This document shows positions 11,224-22,316 of a DNA stretch of 64,000 nucleotides, piece after piece. This DNA comes from Xenopus tropicalis (lineage: Eukaryota; Chordata; Amphibia; Anura; Pipidae): NCBI RefSeq assembly GCF_000004195.4, contig NC_030679.2, positions 16,905,212 through 16,969,211 of the forward strand, in the 5' to 3' direction. Every line of letters begins with the position of its first letter. Within the stretch, counting starts at the first letter, position 1. The position numbers and the translations under genes were made by a program. Below the pieces are notes generated by a model. It was not told the origin of the DNA and did not search any database. It saw only the letters and a list, made by a program, of their open reading frames with translations.

Positions 11224-11452
11224 CGTTTCAGCCCGATGATGTAGAGTCCTAATTGAAAAGTCATGGAATTTACCTAAAGTTGGAAATTTACCTATGTGAA
11301 GTGGTTCCTAACACTGCCTGAAATTAAGAGGTGGGAAAGCAGAGAGTCGTGAGCTACAAGCAAACCAATTGGATGCCATATAAACCCAAGGGTTTATAAG
11401 TAGATTGGCAATTGGAAAGGGATATCACAACTGGGCACAAAAGGGTGATATA

Positions 11453-13060
11453 CAGTGGCTTGCAAAAGTATTCGGCCCCCTTGAACTTTTCCACATTTTT
11501 TCACCTTACAGCCACAAACATGAATCAATTTTATTGGAATTCCACGTGAAGGACCAATACAAAGTGGTGTACACGTGAGAAGTGGAACGAAAATCATACA
11601 TGATTCCAAACATTTTTTACAAATAAATAACTGCAAAGTGGGGTGTGCGTAATTATTCAGCCCCCTTTGGTCTGAGTGCAGTCAGTTGCCCATAGACATT
11701 GTCTGATGAGTGCAAATGACTAAATAGAGTGCACCTGTGTGTAATCTAATGTCAGTCCAAATACAGCTGCTCTGTGATGGCCTCAGAGGTTGTCTAAGAG
11801 AATATTGGGAGCAACAGCACCATGAAGTCCAAAGAACACACCAGACAGATCAGGGTTAAAGTTATTGAGAAATTTAAAGCAGGCTTAGGCTACAAAAAGA
11901 TTTCCAAAGCCTTGAACATCCCACGGAGCACTTTTCAAGCGATCATTCATAAATGGAAGGAGTATGGCACGACTGTAAACCTACCAAGACAAGGCCGTCC
12001 ACCTAAACTCACAGGCCGAACAAGGAGAGCACTGATCAGAAATGCAGCCAAGAGGCCCATGGTGACTCTGGGGGAGCTGCAGAGATCTACAGCTCAGGTG
12101 GGGGAATCTGTCCATAGGACAACTATTAGTCGTGCACTGCACAAAGTTGGCCTTTATGGAAGAGTGGCAAGAAGAAAGCCATTGTTAACAGAAAACCATA
12201 AGAAGTCCCGTTTGCAGTTTGCCACAAGCCATGTGGGGGACACAGCAAACATGTGGAAGAAGGTGCTCTGGTCAGATGAGACCAAAATGGAACTTTTTGG
12301 CCAAAATGCAAAACGCTATGTGTGGCGGAAAACTAACACTGCACATCACTCTGAACACACCATCCCCACTGTCAAATATGGTGGTGCCAGCATCATGCTC
12401 TGGGGGTGCTTCTCTTCAGCAGGGACAGGGAAGCTGGTCAGAGTTGATGGGAAGATGGATGGAGCCAAATACAGGGCAATCTTGGAAGAAAACCTCTTGG
12501 AGTCTGCAAAAGACTTGAGACTGGGGCGGAGGTTCACCTTCCAGCAGGACAACGACCCTAAACATAAAGCCAGGGCAACAATGGAATGGTTTAAAACAAA
12601 ACATATCCATGTGTTAGAATGGCCCAGTCAAAGTCCAGATCTAAATCCAATCGAGAATCTGTGGCAAGATCTGAAAACTGCTGTTCACAAACGCTGTCCA
12701 TCTAATCTGACTGAGCTGGAGCTGTTTTGCAAAGAAGAATGGGCAAGGATTTCAGTCTCTAGATGTGCAAAGCTGGTAGAGACATACCCTAAAAGACTGG
12801 CAGCTGGAATTGTAGCAAAAGGGGGTTCTACAAAGTATTGACTCAGGGGGCTGAATAATTATGCACACCCCACTTTGCAGTTATTTATTTGTAAAAAATG
12901 TTTGGAATCATGTATGATTTTCGTTCCACTTCTCACGTGTACACCACTTTGTATTGGTCTTTCACGTGGAATTCCAATAAAATTGATTGTTGTGTTTGTG
13001 GCTGTAATGTGACAAAATGTGGAAAAGTTCAAGGGGGCCGAATACTTTTGCAAGCCACTG
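11453..13060 (+). mobile_element. Complete Tc1 element, copy 1
   Basis: 1608 bp, starting CAGTGGCTTGCAAAAG and ending in its complement, flanked by TA (11451-11452, 13061-13062). The terminal inverted repeats are about 213-215 bp (11453-11665 and 12846-13060) and nearly identical. It encloses one unbroken transposase gene. Structurally it has everything an autonomous element needs, although function cannot be judged from sequence alone. Confidence 0.95.
11822..12841 (+). CDS. Tc1 transposase, intact frame (DD34E)
   Basis: 339-residue cut-and-paste transposase, full length for the family. It excises the element and inserts it at TA. The N-terminal bipartite DNA-binding region has two helix-turn-helix parts (GLGYKKISKALNIPRSTF at ~20-38; a second around residues 75-115) separated by a GRPPKL AT-hook-like motif (~59-64). 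Catalytic triad: Asp152 in WSDETKM, Asp243 in QQDNDPKH and Glu278 in NPIENLW, with exactly 34 residues between the last two. A glycine-rich WGCFSSAGTGK box is present, unlike in copy 2. ATG 11822 is the start shared with the other copies; it ends TGA at 12839. Transcription signals would have to lie in the left repeat. Confidence 0.93.
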   Translation: MKSKEHTRQIRVKVIEKFKAGLGYKKISKALNIPRSTFQAIIHKWKEYGTTVNLPRQGRPPKLTGRTRRALIRNAAKRPMVTLGELQRSTAQVGESVHRTTISRALHKVGLYGRVARRKPLLTENHKKSRLQFATSHVGDTANMWKKVLWSDETKMELFGQNAKRYVWRKTNTAHHSEHTIPTVKYGGASIMLWGCFSSAGTGKLVRVDGKMDGAKYRAILEENLLESAKDLRLGRRFTFQQDNDPKHKARATMEWFKTKHIHVLEWPSQSPDLNPIENLWQDLKTAVHKRCPSNLTELELFCKEEWARISVSRCAKLVETYPKRLAAGIVAKGGSTKY

Positions 13061-15927
13061 TAAGTAAAAGTCATCACTGGTGTTAAAAAGCACATAAGAG
13101 TGCACATTGTGAAGCAATAACAGTATTACACTATATTATACACTATTATTATACACATTTAAGCGCAAGATGGCGGCGCGCTCAGACGCTGCAGCTGCGG
13201 GCGCTCAGACTCGAAGCAGGGATTCAACACCTCACCTGCCCAGGTACATCTATAGTCGGCAGGAACTCATGGCCATTAGGGTGCTAAGCGGCGGGGGAGA
13301 TGCAGCAAGGACAGCGGAGTCTCTACGAGCATGTAATATCACATATGATATTACACTTCCGGTTTTGCAGAGACACCGGCGGTGCGACCGGAAGCGGGGT
13401 GAGCGAGGTGGCAGAGGATGTGCTAGGGTACTAGGTGGCAGGCAATGTACAGATATGGCAGTGGAGTCTCCCTGTGCATATACGGATTCTTTCTGTGCAT
13501 ATAATATCCAGGACGGGATTAAGGTTTTGCGGAGACGCCGGCGGTGCGGTCGGAAGCGGAGGAGAGGGTGTCGGGGCGGCGTGCTGGCAAGACTAAGGCG
13601 ACTGCGGTACAGATCGCCACTACCTAGCATCTTCCTTTCTAATGCTAGGTCCTTGGCAAATAAATTGGATGAGTGGAGACTGCAAATCGCAACAGATAAG
13701 ATCGTGGGGGGCTGCTGCATTCTACTGATTACAGAGTCGTGGTTAAATCTTAGCATTCCTGACTCTGCTATTAAATTGGCAGGCTACACAGCGTTTTGGC
13801 AGGACAGGTCAGAGAACTCTGGTAAGAAGCGAGGAGGGGGGTTGTGCATCTATGTAAATAGCAGCTGGTGTACAAATTCCACTGTTGTTGTTAGTCACTG
13901 TTCTCAGGATGTGGAATTTATGACTATTAGGTGCAGACCCTTTTATCTCCCCCGTGAATTCAATGCTATACTGCTAACAGCTGTATACATACCGCCGAAC
14001 GCTAATGCTAATGTGGCTCTAGGGCTTTTGTATGAAAGTATTAGCAGCAAACAGAGCAAGTATCCTGAGGCTGTCCATATCATCTCTGGGGATTTTAACC
14101 ATGTAGATCTGAAAGATGTCTTACCTAAATTTTACCAACATATTAAGTGTGCGACTAGAGGAGAAAGAACTTTGAATAAACTATATACGAACATCAAACA
14201 AACCTACAGGGCCAAACCTCTAGCTCATCTCGGTCAATCGGATCATGTGTCGTTGTTTCTGATACCTGCGTACACTTCTCTCAGGAGACAAGCTCCTATT
14301 ACGACCAGGACTGTTACTACATGGCCCGCGGATGCCTCTCAAAAGTTGCAAGACTGTTTTGAGAGAACAAATTGGGAGATCTTCAAACAACAGGATCTGG
14401 AGTCCTATACCTCTACAGTTCTGGATTACATTAGGTTCTGTACGGATAATGTCACCAGGGATAGAACGATGAGGATTTATCCAAATAGGAAACCCTGGAT
14501 GACGAGGGAAGTGCAGAGACTACTAAAAGACAGAAATATTGCTTTCAGAAGTGGGGACAGGGCGCTTTATAGCGCGTCGAGAGCCAACCTGAAGAGAGGC
14601 ATTCGGGAGGCAAAGGCAGCCTATAGAAAGAGGATAGAGGGGCATCTGAGGAGCAATAACACCAGACAGGTGTGGAAGGGAGTTCAGCATCTCACCGGCT
14701 ATAAATCAAGGAATACTGGGATCACTGAGGGAGATGCTTCCTTGGCAGAAGAGTTTAACACCTTTTTTGCCCGTTTGAGGTGCCACAAACAGCTGGAATA
14801 CTGCAGTCACCAAGTTACAATGAAGTGGTGTTTACGGTGGGAGAGGCGGATATGAGGCAGGTATTGAGGAAGGTAAACCCTAGGAAGGCTGCCGGACCCG
14901 ATGGTGTGGCTGGAAAGGTGTTGAAGGTATGTGCAGAACAACTGGCCGGAGTACTTACAGAGATCTTCAATCAGTCCATCTCACAGGCTTTTGTTCCATC
15001 TTGTCTTAAGGCTTCCATCATTGTTCCGGTGCCAAAAAAACCTGGTACAAAGAGCTTGAATGATTTTCGTCCAGTGGCACTTACATCTGTTATCATGAAG
15101 TGTTTTGAGAAGCTGATGCGGAATCATATCATTGCGTGCCTGCCAGTAGAAGTTGACCCATTTCAATTTGCTTACAAGGCAAAGAGATCTACTGAGGATG
15201 CCGTGGCTACAGCTCTTCATGGTACCTTGACTCATCTGGAGCAACAGGGGAGTTATGCGAGGCTGCTTTTTGTGGACTTTAGCTCGGCGTTCAATACCAT
15301 ACTTCCACAGCGATTAGTGTCCAAATTGGCAGTTTTGGGACTTCCAACACTTACCTGTAGCTGGATCCTGGATTTTCTGTCCGGACGCTCTCAGAGGGTT
15401 AGACTGGGCTCACACATCTCAAATGCTTAAGTACCGGTTCACCTCAGGGTTGTGTATTAAGTCCACTATTATATACCTTATACACATATGATTGTGTCCC
15501 TACACACCCTGGCAATAAAATCATCAAGTTTGCGGACGATACTACGGTAATTGGACTTATCTCTGGAAAAGAGAGTGAGATGGAGTACAGGAGTGAAGTA
15601 GAACGGCTGTCAGAATGGTGTAAAGACAACAACCTGCTCCTGAACATTGAAAAAACCAAGGAACTGGTCATTGACTTTAGGAAAAATAAGAGCAACATTG
15701 AACCACTCATCATTGATAGAATGCAGGTGGAGAGGGTTTCAGTGTTTAAATTCCTAGGAATGGAGTTGGAAGATGATCTGAAGTGGAGTATAAACACTAA
15801 GGGGCTGTTAAAGAAAGCGCAGCAAAGATTGTACTTTCTGAGAGTTCTGAGGAAAAACCATCTTCCTAAAAATCTTCTTCGTGCCTTTTATCACTGTTCC
15901 ATCGAAAGCATACTTACATATGGACTA

Positions 15928-17533
15928 CAGTGGCTTGCAAAAGTATTCGGCCCCCTTGAACTTTTCCACATTTTGTCACATTACAGCCACAAACATGAAT
16001 CAATTTTATTGGAATTTCATGTGAAAGACCAATACAAAGTGGTGTACACATGAGAAGTGGAAGGAAAATCATACATGATTCCAAACATTTTTTACAAATA
16101 AATAACTGCAAAGTGGGGTGTGCGGAATTATTCAGCCCCCTTTGGTCTGAGTGCAGTCAGTTGCCCATAGACATTGCCTGATGAGTGCTAATGACTAAAT
16201 AGAGTGCACCTGTGTGTAATCTAATGTCAGTACAAATACAGCTGCTCTGTGACGGCCTCAGAGGTTGTCTAAGAGAATATTGGGAGCAACAACACCATGA
16301 AGTCCAAAGAACACACCAGACAGATCAGGGATAAAGTTATTGAGAAATTTAAAGCAGGCTTAGGCTACAAAAAGATTTCCAAAGCCTTGAACATCCCACA
16401 GAGCACTGTTCAAGTGATCATTCAGAAGTGGAAGGAGTATGGCACAACTGTAAACCTACCAAGACAAGGCCGTCCCCCTAAACTCACAGGCCGAACAAGG
16501 AGAGCGCTGATCAGAAATGCAGCCAAGAGGCCCATGGTGACTCTGGGGGAGCTGCAGAGATCTACAGCTCAGGTGGGGGAATCTGTCCATAGGACAACTA
16601 TTAGTCGTGCACTGCACAAAGTTGGCCTTTATGGAAGAGTGGCAAGAAGAAAGCCATTGTTAACAGAAAACCATAAGAAGTCCTGTTTGCAGTTTGCCAC
16701 TAGCCATGTGGGGGACACAGCAAACATGCGGAAGAAGGTTCTCTGGTCAGATGAGACCAAAATGGAACTTTTTGGCCAAAATGCAAAACACTATGTGTGG
16801 CGGAAAACTAACACTGCACATCACTCTGAACACACCATCCCCACTGTCAAATATGGGGGGGCAGCATCATGCTCTGGGGGTGATTCTCTTCAGCAGGGAC
16901 AGGGAAGCTGGTCAGAGTTGATGGGAAGATGGATGGAGCCAAATACAGGGCAATCTTGGAAGAAAACCTTTTTGGAGTCTGCAAAAGACTTGAGAATGGG
17001 GCGGAGGTTCACCTTCCAGCAGGACAACGACCCTAAACATAAAGCCAGGGCAACAATGGAATGGTTTAAAACAAAACATATCCATGTGTTAGAATGGCCC
17101 AGTCAAAGTCCAGATCTAAATCCAATCGAGAATCTGTGGCAAGATCTGAAAACTGCTGTTCCCAAAGGCTGTCCATCTGATCTGACTGAGCTGGAGCTGT
17201 TTTGCAAAGAAGAATGGGCAAGGATTTCAGTCTGTAGATGGGCAAAGCTGGTAGAGACATACCCTAAAAGCCTGGCAGCTGTAATTGCAGCAAAAGGTGA
17301 TTCTACAAAGTATTGACTCAGGGGGCTGAATAATTACGCACACCCCACTTTGCAGTTATTTATTTGTAAAAAATGTTTGGAATCATGTATGATTTTCGTT
17401 CCACTTCTCACGTGTACACCACTTTTTATTGGTCTTTCACGTGGAATTCCAATAAAATTGATTCATGTTTGTGGCTGTAATGTGACAAAATGTGGAAAAG
17501 TTCAAGGGGGCCGAATACTTTTGCAAGCCACTG
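15928..17533 (+). mobile_element. Complete-length Tc1 element, copy 2
   Basis: 1606 bp, TA-flanked (15926-15927, 17534-17535), same ends and same ~213-bp inverted repeats (15928-16140, 17321-17533) as copy 1. Nested in the L2 LINE. High identity to copy 1 indicates related, fairly recent insertions. Confidence 0.95.
16297..17316 (+). pseudogene. Tc1 transposase with compensating frameshifts
   Basis: The frame is the same length (339 aa) as in copy 1, but about 38 residues differ completely. A one-base loss in the G run near 16855 (TATGGGGGGGCAGC versus TATGGTGGTGCCAGC) is undone by an added T near 16970 (CCTTTTTGGAG versus CCTCTTGGAG). The garbled segment replaces the WGCFSSAGTGKLVRVDG core between the first and second catalytic Asp, so the protein is very probably inactive. 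The helix-turn-helix region and the final QQDNDPKH...NPIENLW block are unchanged. Confidence 0.88.
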
Positions 17534-17959
17534 TATGTGTGTGGTTCGGTGCCTGTACCTCCAAAGATGCTAAGGCACTTCAGAGGGTTGTCAGGTCAGC
17601 AGAGAAAATAATTGATTGTTCGCTCCCAACCCTAGAACACATCTACATCTCACGTTGTCAAAAAAAAGCTCTGGGTATTGCACAAGATCCGACTCATCCT
17701 GGCTACTGTCTCTTCCAGCTCTTGCCATCGGGGAGGAGATATAGAACAATGAAAGCCAAAACTAATCGTTTGAGAGACAGTTTTTATCCAAGAGCAATTA
17801 TGGCTTTGAATATGAAACAGTAGAATGATATTTTCTATTATTATGCCACTGCTTTGAGTTGTTGCTATTTTAAAATCTCATTGTTTACTATGTGACAATG
17901 ACAAAAAAGATATATTCTATTCTATATATTTTTTTCTTTTTCAAACATGATACAGGGTC

Positions 17960-18246
17960 ACTATCAGTGATAATGTTACCCATACTTACCTGGAAGCTGC
18001 ATAAGCCAATATGACCCCACTGAATCATAATATAGTTTGGACATTGCCTTAGCCTCCAACACACAGTACCGCTAAAATGCTGCAACATATACATTCAAAT
18101 TGTAAGTTATCTAAGCCCGCCAGGCAACCACTGATGTGTTATAACATACATATCAGTTTAAATGGCATATTACCCAGCATGAGGACCACTCAAGTGTTTG
18201 AACCTATACATTCAGAATTACATGGAATATTACCCGCTAATATGTT
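17960..18246. repeat. Degenerate ~58-bp satellite, left part
   Basis: Imperfect tandem units of the type AACATATACATTCA...GGNATATTACCC. The same unit resumes at 21651 after the 3.4-kb TTAA-flanked insertion. Confidence 0.6.
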
Positions 18247-18640
18247 TTAACCTTTTTAGTGCCACAGGACGTAGAATCTATGTACTGGGTACTAAAGGAC
18301 CGAAGTGCCACAGAACGTAGATTCTACGTCCTGGGGCACTTCCGGGTTTGGGAGCGGAGAAGCGGCTTCTCAAGCCGCTCCTTCGCTCCCCGCTCGTTCC
18401 CCAGCCTCCAGACAATAGTCAGAGGTGGGGAACAAGTGGCCCCTGGGGCGCGATCGCCCAGGGGCCCCATAAGAAAAGGCAGGCACGTGAAATCCATGCC
18501 TGGATTTCACGATCGCCTTCTGCCTTTCTCTGCTCCCCCCCCCTGCTGGCCCCCCTGCTTCCTGCTGCTCATACTCAATGCCGGACTTCTGCGTGTGTGT
18601 CTCCCTGCAGATTCACGATCTCCTACACAGGTAAGTGGCA

Positions 18641-18835
18641 AAAACACACAAAAACACACATACACACACATAATACACTAATACACACTTATACTCACAT
18701 TTACACACAAACACATACATTTTAGGGGAGTTGGGAGATTTCAAACATTCACAACACTTACACTTACACACACTTACACATACATGCACACAAAACACAT
18801 TTTACCTAATGTACACACACACTTACACACTTATG
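18641..18835. repeat. CA-rich microsatellite
   Basis: ACACACA/TACACTTACACA-type simple repeat inside the TTAA-flanked element; the complementary GT-rich tract occurs in the inverted relative at 33640-33815. Confidence 0.85.
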
Positions 18836-19027
18836 TAATTTTGTAAATTTTTTTTTTTTTTAATCGCATCGTCTTTATTCCTGCCTGAAAAAAATGTTTT
18901 ATTGCCATTGCGGATAGTGTATTCGCTAATCGCACTGCGCAATATCTTTTGTGTATTATTTTGGTGTTTCTACTACATTTTCTGTGATTTTGGGGTATTT
19001 TACTGCATGTTTAGCCATTTTATAGCA

Positions 19028-21260
19028 TTTTCAGTTATGCATAGTTCTTGTTCGCTTGATTTTCAGAAATGTCACAAAAACCGTTCTGTTTAGCATAGCT
19101 TTGTAGTTTGGTAGTTTGTAGTAGAAAGATGTATTTACCCATTTTTGTTTTGTCAGAATGTGTACTTTCGGAAAATATATGGTTTTCTAGGGTCTCCTTA
19201 CTGTTAGGTGGTCGTATGGCACATAATACACATACCGGGTGCAAAAACTGCATGAGCCGAAGCATCTTATGTGAAAATTCATATGCACTATTTTTACTTG
19301 GGTGCCCCTGTACCCCACATAGTTTGGTAAATCTATGCATATAGGGCATCAAACTGTTCAGTAGACCCGTGGCATTCATATTTAGAATGTTTTATGTTGA
19401 TACGGTACAAAATGTGGGGGTACATAATGGGGTAAAATGCAAGCTTTGTGACAATTTTCAGAAATGTCATAAAAACCGTTCTGTTTAGCATAGCTTTGTA
19501 GTTTGGTAGTTTGTAGTAGAAAGATGTATTTACCCATTTTTGTTTTGTCAGAATGTGTACTTTCGGAAAATATATGGTTTTCTAGGGTCTCCTTACTGTT
19601 AGGTGGTCGTATGGCACATAATACACATACCGGGTGCAAAAACTGCATGAGCCGAAGCATCTTATGTGAAAATTCATATGCACTATTTTTACTTGGGTGC
19701 CCCTGTACCCCACATAGTTTGGTAAATCTATGCATATAGGGCATCAAACTGTTCAGTAGACCCCTGGCGTTCATATTTAGAATGTTTTATGTTGATACGG
19801 TACAAAATGTGGGGGTACATAATGGGGTAAAATGCAAGCTTTGTGACAATTTTCAGAAATGTCAAAAAAATCTTTCTGTTTAGCATAGCTTTGTAGTTTG
19901 GTAGTTTGCAGTAGAAAGATGTATTTACCCATTTTTGTTTTGTCAGATTGTGTACTTTCGGAAAATGTATAGTTTTCTAGGGTCTCCTTACTGTTAGGGG
20001 GTCTTATGCCGCATAATGCACATGCCGGTAGCTTATATTGCAGTGTATACACTTTGTATGCACTAACTTCCTTTTGGGGTCTCTAAATGCCAGATACATA
20101 GGTGATCCTATGCACAATGGGCATCAAACTGTTCAGCGGACCCTTGGTTTTCATATTCAGGGTGTGTTTTCTTGGTACCTAATGTTATGTGGGAGATATG
20201 GTGCTTGAAAGTTGAAGATTTTATGTGATTTTCAGGTATTTCACCAAAACTAGCAATTTTGGGAAAGCACTGCGACTCTGTAGTTTGGAGTAGAAAGACA
20301 TGGGTACCAATTTTGAATTCGCCCGAATGTGTACTTTCCAAAAATATATGGTTTTGGGGGGTCAATGTATTTTTTTGTGTTTTTACCCCACAGAAAATGC
20401 AGTAAATGTGTTGAATTTTCAGTAGCTAAAGAGACCTCTGGGGCAATCTCTATGCACTAACTTCCTTATGGGGTCTCTAAATGCCAGATACAGTGCTGAT
20501 CCTATGCACAATGGGCATCAAACTGTTCAGCGGACCCTTGGCTTTCATATTTAGTGTGTGTTTTCTTGGTACCTAATGTTATGTGGGAGATAAGGTGCTT
20601 GAAAGTGGAAGATTTGATGTGTTTTTCAGGTATTTCACCAAAACTAGCAATTTTGGGAAAGCACTGCGACTCTGTAGTTTGGAGTAGAAAGACGTGGGTA
20701 CCAATTTTGAATTTGTCCGAATGTGTACTTTCCAAAAATATATGATTTTGGGGGGTCAATGTATTTTTTTGTGTTTTTACCCCATAGAAAATGCAGTAAA
20801 TGTGTTGAATTTTCAGTAGCTAAAGAGATCTCCTGGGCAATTTGTATGTACTAACTTCCTTTTGGGGTCTCTAAATTCCAGATACATCAGTGATCCTATG
20901 CACAATGGGCATCAAACTGTTCAGTGGACCCCTGGCTTTCATATTTAGGGTGTGTTTTCTTGGTACCTAATGTTATGTGGGAGATAAGGTGCTTGAAAAT
21001 GGAAGATTTGAGGTGATTTTTTAGAATTTTCATAATTTTTTATAGAAAATGCTAAATTCAGTAAAGCATTGCCGTTTGGTACTTAGGAGTTGGAAGACAT
21101 AGTTACCCATTTCGGATTCGTCAGAATGTGTAGTTTTCAAAAATGTATGGTTTCCTGGGGTAAACCTAATATTCCAGGATTTTTGGCTTTGGAATGTAAA
21201 GTATGCCGTATTCTGCTGTAATGCTTTGAAAATTTAGTAATTTACTGCTGGGAGTTTTTG
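19028..21260. repeat. ~395-bp tandem array inside the TTAA element
   Basis: About six units. The marker GTTTAGCATAGCTTTGTAG occurs at 19088, 19483 and 19878 (period 395 exactly); the next units are more diverged (TAGTTTGGAGTAGAAAGAC at 20281 and 20675, a last one near 21080). The first two units are almost identical. Each unit is open for 85-130 codons on the minus strand, but the period is not a multiple of three. Confidence 0.88.
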
Positions 21261-21650
21261 ATCTATAGAAGTCAGAAATCTCAATAAAACTATACATATC
21301 AGGTATTGGCATGTTCGGGAGACATGAGGCTTTCCAAATCATTTGAATTTTTGTCCATAAAATAAAATGTGTTTCTGGTATAAATCCTTATATCATGAAA
21401 AATAGCATTTTTTCTTTTTTTTTTTGTATTTCAAGCTCTAAATCTTGTTCCAGAAGTGGAAATACACAAAAACTCAGGTAGATTTGGAAAGCTCAGGTTC
21501 TCCTGAAAAAAACAATATATAGTTTGCCTACCTAAACTTAACCCTGCCCCCAGTAAAAGCCCCTACATTGAGAGAGCACAGAATGTTTACAAAACGTCTG
21601 GCACTGGGGGGAACTGAAATGATGAATTCGGCTGGCATTTAAAGGGTTAA

Positions 21651-21880
21651 ACCTATACATACAACGTAGATGGTATATTTCTGAAATGATTTAACATATA
21701 CATTCAGCGTAGATGGTGTATTACCCATAGCAACTACTGAAATTATTTAACATAAACATTCAGCATAGATGGTATATTACGCATAGGAACCACTGAAATT
21801 ATTTAACATACATTCAGCATGGATGGTATATTACGCATGGCAACCATTGAAATGAATTAACATATACATTCAGTAGGCTG
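21651..21880. repeat. Degenerate ~58-bp satellite, right part
   Basis: Four or so units of AACATATACATTCAGCRTAGATGGTRTATTACGCATRGCAACYACTGAAATNATTT. Same family as 17960-18246. Confidence 0.7.
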
Positions 21881-22316
21881 TTCCAATAATCTGGCCCATA
21901 AAGATTCTGCTACAGAGCCAAGGGCTATGCTGCCCATTCCAGGCTAGCACAAATCCCAATGTACACACTGGCTGAACCAGGTTACATATACATATTGCAG
22001 ACACCAGTTCCCTACCCTAAAAAGACTAGCCCAACTCTGTATGAGAAGCAGTATGAAGGGAACAGCAACTTAAGGCACCAGAACATAAGTGTAACACAGA
22101 GACCTTACCTCATACTCCTGGGGCTTCATCCTCACAGCCAGGAAGGAGAAAGGGAAGGAAAGGGGGAGGGGGCCTACCTACCCCATTACCTACAGCCGAA
22201 TACTGCCCTGCGACTGTGACGTCACACGTACGCACGGGGCGCAACCTTATTAAAGGTCCTGTCGCCGCCGTACAATGAGCTGAATAAGGAGCAGGAGCCA
22301 CAAGAAGTCTATGGGG
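21881..22316. other. No gene recognised
   Basis: Unique-looking sequence with a CpG-rich, CRE-like TGACGTCA near 22219-22226 and TACGCACGGGGCGC after it. A promoter is conceivable but no exon is recognisable nearby. Confidence 0.3.

Larger units (their letters stand above)
10295..11253 (-). mobile_element. 5'-truncated Penelope-like element (PLE)
   Basis: The minus-strand content is the C-terminal part of a Penelope-type polyprotein with a GIY-YIG endonuclease, followed by a 3' region with a hammerhead-like motif. The 12-bp sequence TGAAAAGTCATG is repeated exactly at 10283-10294 and 11254-11265 and is best read as the target-site duplication. The reverse transcriptase part is missing, consistent with 5' truncation. 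Confidence 0.85.
13170..17823 (+). pseudogene. L2-type endonuclease-reverse transcriptase, frameshifted and interrupted
   Basis: Order on the plus strand: an Arg/Gly-rich N-terminal region (13170-13610) with an in-frame 168-bp duplication; endonuclease with LSNARSLANKLDEW (~13634), ITESWL, GGGLCIYV, ISGDFNHVDL (~14083) and SDHVSLFLIP (~14240); reverse transcriptase with [13 protein letters not shown] (~14885), [16 protein letters not shown] (~15070), [11 protein letters not shown] (~15272), SPQGCVLSPLLY (~15440) and KFADDTT (~15525). Frames change near 14775 (loss of one base) and near 15425. The Tc1 splits the gene after LTYG (15925). The C-terminal part resumes at 17538 with WFGACTSKDAKALQRVV and ends TAG at 17821. 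Not functional. The clade call (L2 rather than Rex1) is moderate. Confidence 0.82.
13165..17930 (+). mobile_element. L2-type LINE, interrupted by Tc1 copy 2
   Basis: Begins with AAGCGCAAGATGGCGGCGCG, a common LINE 5' end style, and ends near 17893-17925 with TGACAATGACAAAAAAGATATATTCTATTCTAT, resembling the short (ATTCT)-type tails of L2 elements. It encodes one endonuclease/reverse transcriptase ORF. A Tc1 is inserted at 15928-17533 with TA on each side, so the LINE is older than that Tc1. Confidence 0.85.
18251..21646 (+). mobile_element. 3.4-kb TTAA-flanked non-autonomous element
   Basis: TTAA at 18247-18250 and 21647-21650. Ends CCTTTTTAGTGCCA and TGGCATTTAAAGGG are imperfect inverted repeats (11/14). 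TTAA target choice fits piggyBac or Kolobok superfamilies. The left end contains near-palindromes around GTAGATTCTACGTCC (18318-18333). The interior has a CA microsatellite and a ~395-bp tandem array. An inverted, truncated relative lies at 31672-34181. No transposase frame. Confidence 0.7.

Noticed and set aside
19035..20759. Series of 85-130-aa minus-strand ORFs (and plus-strand ones at 32365-33258) as a gene family
   Set aside because: They lie on tandem units with a 395-bp period inside a transposon; no start context, motif or splice structure.
19028..21260. CRISPR-like array
   Set aside because: Units are ~395 bp without short repeat/spacer alternation, and the genome is a vertebrate.
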